Under the pieces are notes generated by a model that made no database searches, was not told the origin of the DNA, and was given only the letters and a program-made list of their open reading frames with translations. 64,000 nucleotides of DNA, taken from Malachius bipustulatus (taxonomy: Eukaryota; Arthropoda; Insecta; Coleoptera; Melyridae). Positions 56,077 to 64,000 of the stretch are shown here, piece after piece (positions within the stretch are counted from its first letter, which is position 1; every line of letters starts with the position of its first letter). The DNA is taken from the NCBI GenBank assembly GCA_910589415.1, contig OU342633.1, positions 15,662,858 through 15,726,857 on the forward strand, written 5' to 3'. The translations under genes and the position numbers were made by a program.

Positions 56077-57504
56077 CTATTGATCTTTTGTATTTTTGAG
56101 CCAATGTGGTCCGTTCAAAAATCCTTTCAAAACTTCTAACTGATTAGGATATATTCCTCTAGATATGATATCTGCTGCATTATCTAAAGAATTAACATGA
56201 TTCCATTGACTGATTTCACTAAGGCTTTGAATTTCTGAAATACGATTTGCAACGTAAGTTTTCCACCTGCTTGAAGGGGAATTAATCCAACAAAGGACTA
56301 TTTTTGAATCACACCAATAGTACTTAGCAGTTAATGGCAATTTTAATATAAATTCAAATTTTTCAACTAACTGTGCAGAGAGAACTGCAGCGCATAGTTC
56401 TAGTCTTGGTAAGGTTATTTTTTTTAATGGAGCTACTCTGCTTTTAGCTGCTAAGAGATGTACTTCTACTTCGTCATTGGCATTTACAGATCTAATATAA
56501 ATACATGCACCATACGCTATCTCAGACGCATCAGAGAAAGCATGCATTTCAATTTGTATTGGATTATCAATAAGCACTCTTCTAGGTATTTTGATATCAT
56601 TTATGTTTTTCAGATTATCTGTAAAATTCAACCATTTGGTTTGCATATCAATTGGAACGGACTCATCCCAATGCAGTTTCATTTTCCAAATGGTTTGTAT
56701 CAGAATTTTAGCTGTAACGACAATTGGGCCTATTAAACCCAATGGGTCATAAAGTTGTGCTGTTGTAGCCAAAATGGTACGTTTGGTAATATGTTTGTTT
56801 ATTTTGATATTAGAAGAAAAATAACAAAACGTATCTTCATGGGGATTCCAGGAGACTCCTAGAGGTTTCTTGATTTTGTCTCCCAGAGGGATATTCTCTT
56901 CTGGTGTATATACTGGTTCAGAAATTTCATTTGAATTGCTAACAAATTTCCTTAAAGGAAAACCTGCCTTTTGAAGAACAATTTTTAGATTATTTTTTAT
57001 GTTGATTAACTCATCAATACTCTTTGCACCTGTTAAAACATCGTCAACATAAAAATCATGTTTTATAATTTCAGATATTTCTGGATATTGAATTTGATTG
57101 TCATAGGCAACTTGCATTAACGTTCGGATAGCTAAAAAAGGTGCAGATGTGGTACCGTATGTAACAGTATTCAATTCAAACCACCTAAGGTTTTCATGAG
57201 GGTTGTTTCGCCATAAAATTCTCTGATATTGCCTATCTTCAGGATGAATCAATACCTGGCGGTACATTTTTTCTATATCTGCAGTCACGACAAAAGCATG
57301 TATTCGAAATCGCGAAATTATGGCAAATATATCATCCTGTATGGTTGGACCTTTACATTGGGCTTCATTGATAGAGAACCCATCTGATGGTTTGCATGAT
57401 CCATTAAATACAACTCTCAATTTAGTTGTTTCCTTTTCCTCCTTTATAACTGGATGATGTGGTAAGAAAAATGATTTTTTGTCATCGCAGTTTACTGCAG
57501 TCAT
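56077..57504 (-). CDS. BEL/Pao reverse transcriptase and RNase H region
   Basis: 475 codons, continuing the polyprotein after the interruption by element D. RT blocks: KLRVVFNGSCK, IQDDIFAIISRFR, VVTADIEKMYRQV, TYGTTSAPFLAIRTL and the catalytic HDFYVDDVL (about residue 152). The RNase H-like part has MHAFSDASEIAYGACIY, LLAAKSRVAP, LPRLELCAAVLSA and YWCDSKIVLCWI. The reading is open above the ATG to the junction with D near 57569. The product, if made, copies genomic RNA inside virus-like particles in the cytoplasm. Confidence 0.9.
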   Translation of the reverse strand: MTAVNCDDKKSFFLPHHPVIKEEKETTKLRVVFNGSCKPSDGFSINEAQCKGPTIQDDIFAIISRFRIHAFVVTADIEKMYRQVLIHPEDRQYQRILWRNNPHENLRWFELNTVTYGTTSAPFLAIRTLMQVAYDNQIQYPEISEIIKHDFYVDDVLTGAKSIDELINIKNNLKIVLQKAGFPLRKFVSNSNEISEPVYTPEENIPLGDKIKKPLGVSWNPHEDTFCYFSSNIKINKHITKRTILATTAQLYDPLGLIGPIVVTAKILIQTIWKMKLHWDESVPIDMQTKWLNFTDNLKNINDIKIPRRVLIDNPIQIEMHAFSDASEIAYGACIYIRSVNANDEVEVHLLAAKSRVAPLKKITLPRLELCAAVLSAQLVEKFEFILKLPLTAKYYWCDSKIVLCWINSPSSRWKTYVANRISEIQSLSEISQWNHVNSLDNAADIISRGIYPNQLEVLKGFLNGPHWLKNTKDQ

Positions 57505-57621
57505 ATGACCTAACTCAATGTATTCTTGAATGAATCTGGAATATGAATCCTTTAAATTGCTATCTTTTTATTTGATTGTTTATGTTTCTATAAAATCGCT
57601 TATACAGAGTGCTCAAGAAAA

Positions 57622-58677
57622 ATGGCAACTTGTTCAATCTGTACAGATAACTTTATTGTTAGCAACAAGATCATTCAGTGCAGATACTGTCAGTATCAGT
57701 TTCATCCCCAATGCGTAAAAGTAAAGGATCAAATCCTAAAATCTATTCAAGAATCGGCCAATCTATGGTGGTTTTGCAATCCATGTTCACTGGTCGCAAT
57801 GAATAAGCTTACGAATCCTATGACAGGTTCTTCTAATAAAGACCAGGCATCATCTCCTGAGGAAATAGGTATTCTTTCTGAGCCTCAGGACTCTATCTTA
57901 CTTAATAAAATCGAAAACATGATGGCTAATGCACTGGACGTCAGGATTGGTAGATTATTGGAGGAGAGGTCAGCTTTGAAGAATGAGATTCTACTTCAGT
58001 GGGCGGAAGTAAGGCGTGAGGTTAATACACTCAAGGACTCTAATGTCGACCTGGTTCGCCTCCTGACATCTGATGGCTGGCAGTTCTATAAACCTAATAA
58101 GGATATTATTGCTGATCGCGGGATGGATTTGAATCTTCGTGAGCCGTACACTTCTGCTAGTAACGATGATTTTATCCCGATGTTAAAAAAGCAGAGAAAA
58201 GGTAATTGGTCTGGAAGGAGCTCTCCCGGTGAAGGTTCTTCTAAGATTGATGAAACTAATAATAATAAAAACCCAATTGGAAAGCCAGATACTAACAGGC
58301 TACACCATCTAGAACCGAAACCAGCTAAGGTTGGGAAACCAAGGAACGATAGATCGTCATGTATAATCGGCTCGGGAAAACCACGGAATGCGAGAATTTC
58401 TGCTGCTAACATTCTCAAGAAAACGTCAATATTTGTTAGTAAACTTGACATTAACGTTACATCCGAAGATCTATGTGATTACCTGAGATCAACCTTTGGC
58501 AACTCGGAGAACTTCAATATTGAGCAGCAGACAGTTAGGTCAGGGGACTACGGTAGCTTTAGGGTGGAGACCAGACTGGACCTGCTTGATGAACTCCTAA
58601 AACCATCAAATTGGCCTGAAAACGTACTCGTCAAAAGGTTTCGTTTTTTTCGAACGAAGCAAGCTACCTCAAAATGA
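57622..58677 (+). CDS. ORF1 of element D, PHD-type zinc finger protein
   Basis: 351 codons from ATG 57622. Residues 4-55 form a PHD-like finger: C4-x2-C7, C20-x2-C23, H28-x2-C31, W49-W50, C52-x2-C55. A coiled-coil-like acidic/basic helix (EERSALKNEILLQWAEVRRE) is at about 115-140, a Ser/Pro/Asn-rich linker follows, then a folded C-terminal module (TSIFVSKLDINVTSEDLCDY to PSNWPENVLVKRF). PHD-bearing ORF1 proteins are known from CR1-type elements. It would bind element RNA and perhaps chromatin. The frame ends at 58677, and ORF2 is open across the stop in another frame. Confidence 0.8.
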   Translation: MATCSICTDNFIVSNKIIQCRYCQYQFHPQCVKVKDQILKSIQESANLWWFCNPCSLVAMNKLTNPMTGSSNKDQASSPEEIGILSEPQDSILLNKIENMMANALDVRIGRLLEERSALKNEILLQWAEVRREVNTLKDSNVDLVRLLTSDGWQFYKPNKDIIADRGMDLNLREPYTSASNDDFIPMLKKQRKGNWSGRSSPGEGSSKIDETNNNKNPIGKPDTNRLHHLEPKPAKVGKPRNDRSSCIIGSGKPRNARISAANILKKTSIFVSKLDINVTSEDLCDYLRSTFGNSENFNIEQQTVRSGDYGSFRVETRLDLLDELLKPSNWPENVLVKRFRFFRTKQATSK

Positions 58678-58714
58678 ATCATGGAATCACTACCCTACCC
58701 TGCCTTCTTCCGAT

Positions 58715-61597
58715 GTGGTTGGCGATGTGACTGTTATTGGCCTTAAAGTCTGTAATGTGAATATGCGCTCCATGTGCAACAAATTTCCGAACTTCAGGGA
58801 GTTCATACTGGATGAAGCTTTTTCAATTGTCGGTGTAACAGAGACCTGGCTGCGGCCGGACTTGTCTGATGGTCTATACCATATACCAGGATATAAACTA
58901 CTTAGGCATGACCGAATAGGAAGAGCTGGCGGTGTGGCATTTTATATCATGGATCACATCAAATACTCAGTTCTGGAAAAACGAGTGACGGACTCTGTCG
59001 AATATCTGCTAGTCAAGCTTATAATGAAGAACGTTACTCTAGGGCTAGCTATAGTTTATAGACCTGATGACTCTCTGTTGTCATCCCTTTCTGTTATTAC
59101 TGATATAATTGTTTACTTTTATACTTACAATGTAGAGTCGTTTATTATTCTAGGCGACTTCAATGTAAATCTACTTGATAACCGTCCCTCCACTAAGATT
59201 CTAAATGATATTCTTTCTCAGCATAACTGCACTCAACTTGTCAGCGACCCAACTAGAGTTACTATAGACACTGAATCCTTGCTTGACCTTGTTATTACTA
59301 ATATCAGTCCGGAACTCATCTCTGCAAAGGTACTGGGTCTTTGCTTCTCTGATCATAATGTTGTTTCATGTACAGTTGCACTGAATTGTAATTCACCCAT
59401 TCAAGCTATCAAGCCTTCCAGAACTTTCAGAAACTTCCAGCTAGACGATTTCCTGCATGACGCATCTTCATACAATTGGGAGTCTATATATGCTATGGAC
59501 ACCCTGCAATGCAAGGTCGACTACTTTAACAAGAGCCTCCTGGAGTTGTATGATAAACATGCACCCCTTAGGATGGTTAAACTAAGACCAAACAGACCTC
59601 CCAATCCTTGGTTCACGGACACAATGAGACTTCTTAAAGGACTTGTTAGGAGAGCCTGGCTAAAGTTCTCCAAAACTAGATTGACCGCTCACCGTCGTTA
59701 CTTCTGTGACCTGAGAAACTACTATAATAGGGCCTTGATTCGGGAAAAACAGGCTTTTTTCTCCACTCAAATTAAAGCTTCTCAGGGTAATACCAAACAA
59801 CTATGGGGGAAGTTTAAAAAATGGAATATTCAGTGTTCTTCCGTTGCTCAGAAATCCCTACCCAATCACCTTCTGGACCCAAACACCATTAATGACCATT
59901 TCATTGGTTATTTTCGGCCTACAGCTCCATTTGTTTCGACCCTCTCAAAGGAACTTCCTACGGCGGTCCCCTCCGCGGTCTCTTCTGGCTCTCAGTTTGC
60001 CATACAGCTGCCGGATACTCATGAGATTTCCGAATGTGTTCGGCGACTGAAGCCGGGGGTCACGGGTTCGGATGGGATCTCTGGTAGGATGCTACAGCTC
60101 GCCCTGCCCTTCATCGAAGTGCCTCTCACTCACATTATTAATATATCCTTTGAGACCGGCACGGTACCTCAGCAGTGGAAACACTGCTTAACTTTCCCAG
60201 TACCAAAGAAAAGTAGTTCTGCAGGGGAAGATATGTCTCCAAATGATCTCCGTCCAATCTCAATTCTCCCTATGTGTCTCAAAGTAGCAGAAATTATTGT
60301 CTACAATCAACTCTCTGAATATATTGAAACAAACTCAATTCTCCCCTCTACACAATCTGGATTCCGTAAGGGTTACAGTACTACCACTGCATTATGCAGT
60401 ACCATCGATGATGTCATCACTTCTATAGATAAAGGACAACTAACTTACCTGGCACTGCTTGACTTAACTAAGGCTTTCGATTCTGCAAATATTTCTCTTC
60501 TTATTAGGAAACTGCAGCACTTAGGGATCAGAGATAACAGCCTACTTTGGATATCCTCTTATCTGAATGGTCGAGTCCAGTCTACTGTCCTGAACACCCC
60601 AAAGGGAGCACTCCGGTCGGATGCTAGGCCCATCCTTTCGGGGGTCCCACAGGGATCTGTATTGGGGCCGCTACTATTTTCCCTGTACATTGCTGACCTC
60701 CCTGACACTGTCTCTCATTGCTCTATTCAAGTATTTGCTGATGACATTCAGTTATACCTTTCTTTTCCATCATGGGATGTGCAGACTGCTGAGGCAGATA
60801 TAAATTCTGACCTGGCCAATATATACGAGTGGACCAAAGAAAATCACCTCTTACTGAATCCTGACAAATGCCAAAGCATTTTATTCGGCCCAAAAACCAA
60901 GAGGCAGTTAATTGGGAATCTAGATATCCGGATTGCTGGCACCCAGATACCAATACATGATTGTGTTAAAAATTTGGGTGTCTTCATTGACAGTGAACTT
61001 TCCTTTAGCCGTAACACAAGCCACCTCTGTCAAAAAGCTTATTTCAGTCTGAAGCAACTACTGCCTTATAAGATGTTACTAGATCCTCAGACTAAGCTGC
61101 TGCTTTGCGAATCACTTGTCCTTTCAATACTTAATTACGCTGATGTAATTTACGGCCCCTGTATATCATCTATTGACAAACAGAGACTGCAAAAAATACA
61201 AAATTTCTGCATCCGGTTTGTTACTCCAATTCCGCAGTTTACTCACACCACACCTTATCTCCGCAGTCTCCAATGTTTAAAAATACAAGAAAGAAGATTC
61301 CTTCACTATGTAGTCCTATTAAATAAAGTTATACAGACAGAACGACCTAGATACCTTTACGACAGATTGTCCAAGAGGAGTGATGTCCATTGTCTGAACT
61401 TGCGTCATGTAGATACTACTCTTTCCATCCCTCTGCACACAACCTCATTCTTCAGACGGAGTTTCTCCTACATCTCAGCATTTCTGTATAATAACTTATT
61501 GTCCGAGATGCAAAATTCATCCAGTAATACTTTAAAAAAAAAACTAAAGAATAGAATTCTCTCTGAAAACCTCGACCTAAATATAGGTCTATTTTAG
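58715..61597 (+). CDS. ORF2 of element D: endonuclease-reverse transcriptase, intact
   Basis: 960 codons without interruption. Endonuclease: VNMRSMCNKF, VTETWLRPD, IILGDFNVNLLD and FSDHNVVSC. RT: RPISILPMCLKVAE, TQSGFRKGYSTT, LLDLTKAFDSANISL, LSGVPQGSVLGPLLF, IQVFADDIQLYLSF and LNPDKCQSI. C-terminal: LSILNYADVIYGP and RLQKIQNFCIRF. All catalytic residues expected for target-primed reverse transcription are present. The computed start is GTG at 58715, and the frame is open upstream through the end of ORF1, so the true start is unclear. Confidence 0.9.
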   Translation: MVGDVTVIGLKVCNVNMRSMCNKFPNFREFILDEAFSIVGVTETWLRPDLSDGLYHIPGYKLLRHDRIGRAGGVAFYIMDHIKYSVLEKRVTDSVEYLLVKLIMKNVTLGLAIVYRPDDSLLSSLSVITDIIVYFYTYNVESFIILGDFNVNLLDNRPSTKILNDILSQHNCTQLVSDPTRVTIDTESLLDLVITNISPELISAKVLGLCFSDHNVVSCTVALNCNSPIQAIKPSRTFRNFQLDDFLHDASSYNWESIYAMDTLQCKVDYFNKSLLELYDKHAPLRMVKLRPNRPPNPWFTDTMRLLKGLVRRAWLKFSKTRLTAHRRYFCDLRNYYNRALIREKQAFFSTQIKASQGNTKQLWGKFKKWNIQCSSVAQKSLPNHLLDPNTINDHFIGYFRPTAPFVSTLSKELPTAVPSAVSSGSQFAIQLPDTHEISECVRRLKPGVTGSDGISGRMLQLALPFIEVPLTHIINISFETGTVPQQWKHCLTFPVPKKSSSAGEDMSPNDLRPISILPMCLKVAEIIVYNQLSEYIETNSILPSTQSGFRKGYSTTTALCSTIDDVITSIDKGQLTYLALLDLTKAFDSANISLLIRKLQHLGIRDNSLLWISSYLNGRVQSTVLNTPKGALRSDARPILSGVPQGSVLGPLLFSLYIADLPDTVSHCSIQVFADDIQLYLSFPSWDVQTAEADINSDLANIYEWTKENHLLLNPDKCQSILFGPKTKRQLIGNLDIRIAGTQIPIHDCVKNLGVFIDSELSFSRNTSHLCQKAYFSLKQLLPYKMLLDPQTKLLLCESLVLSILNYADVIYGPCISSIDKQRLQKIQNFCIRFVTPIPQFTHTTPYLRSLQCLKIQERRFLHYVVLLNKVIQTERPRYLYDRLSKRSDVHCLNLRHVDTTLSIPLHTTSFFRRSFSYISAFLYNNLLSEMQNSSSNTLKKKLKNRILSENLDLNIGLF

Positions 61598-61780
61598 TGT
61601 AGGCTGGGTTATCAAAGTACTGTTCTCTCTTCTCACTGTAATGTGACCTGAATTAATACTCACCTTTGGTATGTAAATGTAGGGATACCTTGTATCAGCT
61701 TTGCTGTGGTAATCCCTTTTGGGCAATGTATATATTGTGTGTAATTATGTGTATAATACTGTATAATACTGCTCAATAAA

Positions 61781-61809
<29 letters not shown>

Positions 61810-61814
<5 letters not shown>

Positions 61815-64000
61815 TTGAAAATCGTTTTTCTAATGTGAGAAATTGTGATTCAGCAATTGGAAGAGAGTTGCCTATGTTTTTAAGTTTATTATCCTTAAAA
61901 GGTATTCGAACTTTGCATTTTTCGTTTTCTTTCTGTAAATTGTCCAAGAAATGATTTTCACAGAACTCTTCTTCTTGAGTGAATGGTTTTTTAGAGCTCA
62001 AAAATTCATCCACTTGCCAAAATCTTTCTATACTTTTATTAAGTTCGTTCAGTGATAAACATGAAACACTCAAATTCGAACATGATTGAATGGCAAATGG
62101 ACCAGACACCACCCAGCCCAAGCAGGTTTTTTGCAAAGTTGGCATACCAGGTTGCCTAATTTGTCCTATGCAGAGTAAGTCATAAAATAAATTTGCTCCA
62201 ATCAGTAAGTCAATTGATTGCGATTTGTAAAAATATGGATCCGCCAATTTTATGTTTGGTGGAACTTTGAATGATTTAATGTTTATAGAGCAAATAGGTA
62301 AATTTGGCGATATTTCAGGTAGAATTAAACATGATATAGTGTATGAACAATCGTTTGTTCGAGATTTAATTGTAACATCTGCTTTTTGAGTAATTGTACA
62401 TGCTCCCTGATTTATTCCACTGACATTAATGTTTGCTGGCTTCTTTTTTAAGCCCAACAAAATGCAAGCTTTTTCAGTTATAAAATGTGACTGTGACCCT
62501 GAATCCAGCAGAACTCTTAAAGAAATATTTTCATTATTTAAATTAGGAACATCTACTATAGCTGTGGATAGTATTGTTTGTGAAGAAACATTCATTGCAG
62601 TGTTACTCATTAAAAGGGTTTGATTTTGATTGCATTCAGTGGAAAAATCATTTGAATCATTTGTTGTAGTAGTACAATGAGAATGATTAGCATTAATAAC
62701 ATTAGGTTGATTAGACTTGAAAACATGTAATGTACTGTGATGTTTCTTTTTGCATATTTTACAAGTCATTTCTGATTTACAATTTGACAAATAATGATTT
62801 TTCCTTAAGCAGTTTAAGCAAAGTTTAAGTTCTTTAGCTCTATTATTCCTTGCTATGGGATCTAGTTTGAGATACTGTTCGCAGTACTGAATATAATGAT
62901 TCTGATTGCAATTAACACATGCATTAACTTGATTTATGGTAGCGAAAGATTTGACATTTTTGCTTGTTACCATGTGTTGACTTTTTGTTTGCTCGAATCC
63001 CTTTCTATGCGTTATTACTTCTAAGGTAGTCTGTCTACAATTCAAAAATTCAAGAAAATCTTCAAAGCTGGGAATACTATTCGTGTTATTTGATTCATTA
63101 TTGATTTTAGCTTCCCAATCTTTGATAGTTGACATATCAAGTTTGTTTAAAATAATAGGAATAAGTATGGCGTCCCACTTGTCTACGGGCTGACCAAGTG
63201 ATTTTAGGCATTGTAAATGATTTTGGCTAGTATTTATTAGTTGCCTTAGAGTAATAGACGATTCACGTGACATCACAGGGATTTCTAAAAGAGCCTGTAC
63301 ATGATTATAAATGATTCTACGCTCATTGTTATAGCGCTTATATAATGTTGACCAAGCTATTTCATAATTGAGATCAGTGGTATCAAGCGACCTTAAGAGA
63401 CCAGCCGGTTCGCCCTTTAGTGACGCTCGCAAATATGTCATTTTTTGAACTCCAGTTAAGTCCGAATTGTTATGAATAATTGTAGTAAATGTATCATAAA
63501 ATTCTCTCCACAAAGTAAAAGTACCATCAAAAGAAGGTAGATTTATGGTAGGCAGTTTAATTTTCTGATTAGACATTTGGCCTTGATGATTGTTTGTAAA
63601 ATTTGACTGAGATTGAACATTTTCATTTGCTTGAGGCTGAACTTCATCAAAAATTAGTGATTGAAATTGACTGTTTGAATGTTCAGACTGGAATTGATTA
63701 ATATTTTGTCTACTTATAGGTGTTTTTATATTTGATATGCCATTAGATATAATTTCTTTAGCTATGGAAGTAATTTCATAAAATGAATCTTGGAAAATTT
63801 CTCTTTCAGACAAATTTTTCAGATAATTCTTTTCATCATCAAGCATTTCAATTTCAGTTTGAATAGCATTAAAACAGTCGCAAATTGGTTTAATATCATT
63901 CAGTCTTGTTTGCAAATTATTTAGTACTGATTGAGTAATATCATCATCCGTTAAATTTAATAGTTTTCTTACAAAATTGCAAAATATTGTAAGTTGACCT
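61810..64000 (-). CDS. BEL/Pao gag and protease region, runs off the right edge
   Basis: The frame is open from the window edge to the junction with D. The first ATG-started part is 701 codons from 63915, but coding continues upstream to base 64000. Gag core: PSFDGTFTLWREFYDTF, LRASLKGEPAGLL and WSTLYKRYNN. Zinc knuckles at about 325-400: CVNCNQNHYIQYC, CLNCLRKNHYLSNC and CKICKKKHHSTLH. Aspartic protease: LRVLLDSGSQSHFI (DSG catalytic triad) with DLLIGANLF after it. Gag forms the particle and protease matures the polyprotein. No internal stop, so the BEL element was probably fairly young when D hit it. Confidence 0.9.

Larger units (their letters stand above)
57570..61812 (+). mobile_element. 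Two-ORF non-LTR retrotransposon D, nearly intact, inserted in BEL/Pao
   Basis: Lies in the opposite orientation to the host LTR element. The flanks share TTTT (57565-57568, 61813-61816), and the BEL frame continues across the empty site (FSK to DSNLKDSY). Short 5' leader (~50 bp), ORF1, ORF2, ~180 bp of 3' UTR with AATAAA (about 61775) and a (TTA)n tail at 61780-61812. Both ORFs are open, so this copy may be recent and possibly autonomous. Features are those of CR1/L2-type members of the jockey supergroup. Confidence 0.85.

Noticed and set aside
1..64000. CRISPR arrays, operons, prokaryotic promoters or defence systems
   Set aside because: The window is intron-bearing eukaryotic DNA; the only regular short repeats are retroelement tails and microsatellites.

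Overview
The window is nuclear DNA of an insect, or at least an arthropod. It is AT-rich, intron-like and packed with transposable elements. The only host gene I can support is a nicotinic acetylcholine receptor subunit on the minus strand. Two consecutive exons are visible: 110 nt at 50269-50378 and 181 nt at 404-584. They join in phase across an intron of 49,684 bp (585-50268), so almost everything between 0.6 and 50.3 kb lies inside that intron. Sequence right of 50378 would be the intron upstream of the 110-nt exon. The Cys-loop sequence, the insect-type retrotransposon set and GTAGGTA-type simple repeats suggest an insect; I cannot fix the order.

Layout. 1-6.5 kb: RT scraps, a GTCTC/GAGAC-rich patch hit by a truncated copy of element A, a 5'-truncated jockey-like element (3.3-4.6 kb) and a P-type MITE (6.3 kb). 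10-16 kb: three terminal-inverted-repeat or palindromic elements. 16-19 kb: R1-like element E (minus). 19.1-33.2 kb: a deep nest. The arms of an old foldback element (M) enclose element A (jockey-like), which is interrupted by a palindromic element and by a P-like DNA transposon B (THAP ORF, 8-bp TSD). B in turn holds an intact non-LTR element C. R1-like element F and a 1.75-kb LTR-like insert with a primer-binding-site-like motif are also in this block. 33-37 kb: small MITEs and an R4/Dong-like element with a restriction-like endonuclease beside a (TAA)n repeat. 37.1-43.2 kb: a second nest, R1-like G holding jockey-like H, which holds RTE element I and a palindromic element. 43.5-50 kb: tRNA-derived SINE, palindromic elements, RTE element L split by fragment K, and a GC-richer foldback with 3-bp TSD.

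50.4-64 kb: Penelope-like fragments with two directly repeated pLTR-like blocks, then a BEL/Pao LTR retrotransposon (minus, gag running off the right edge) split by a nearly intact two-ORF non-LTR element D.

Many nestings are supported by target-site duplications, and several by restoration of the interrupted reading frame when the insert is removed in thought. I see no operon, CRISPR array or other prokaryotic feature. The most interesting material is a set of long-palindrome elements that share TA duplications and usually TATATA-like targets, and a P-element-like family represented by a THAP-bearing copy and a short MITE.
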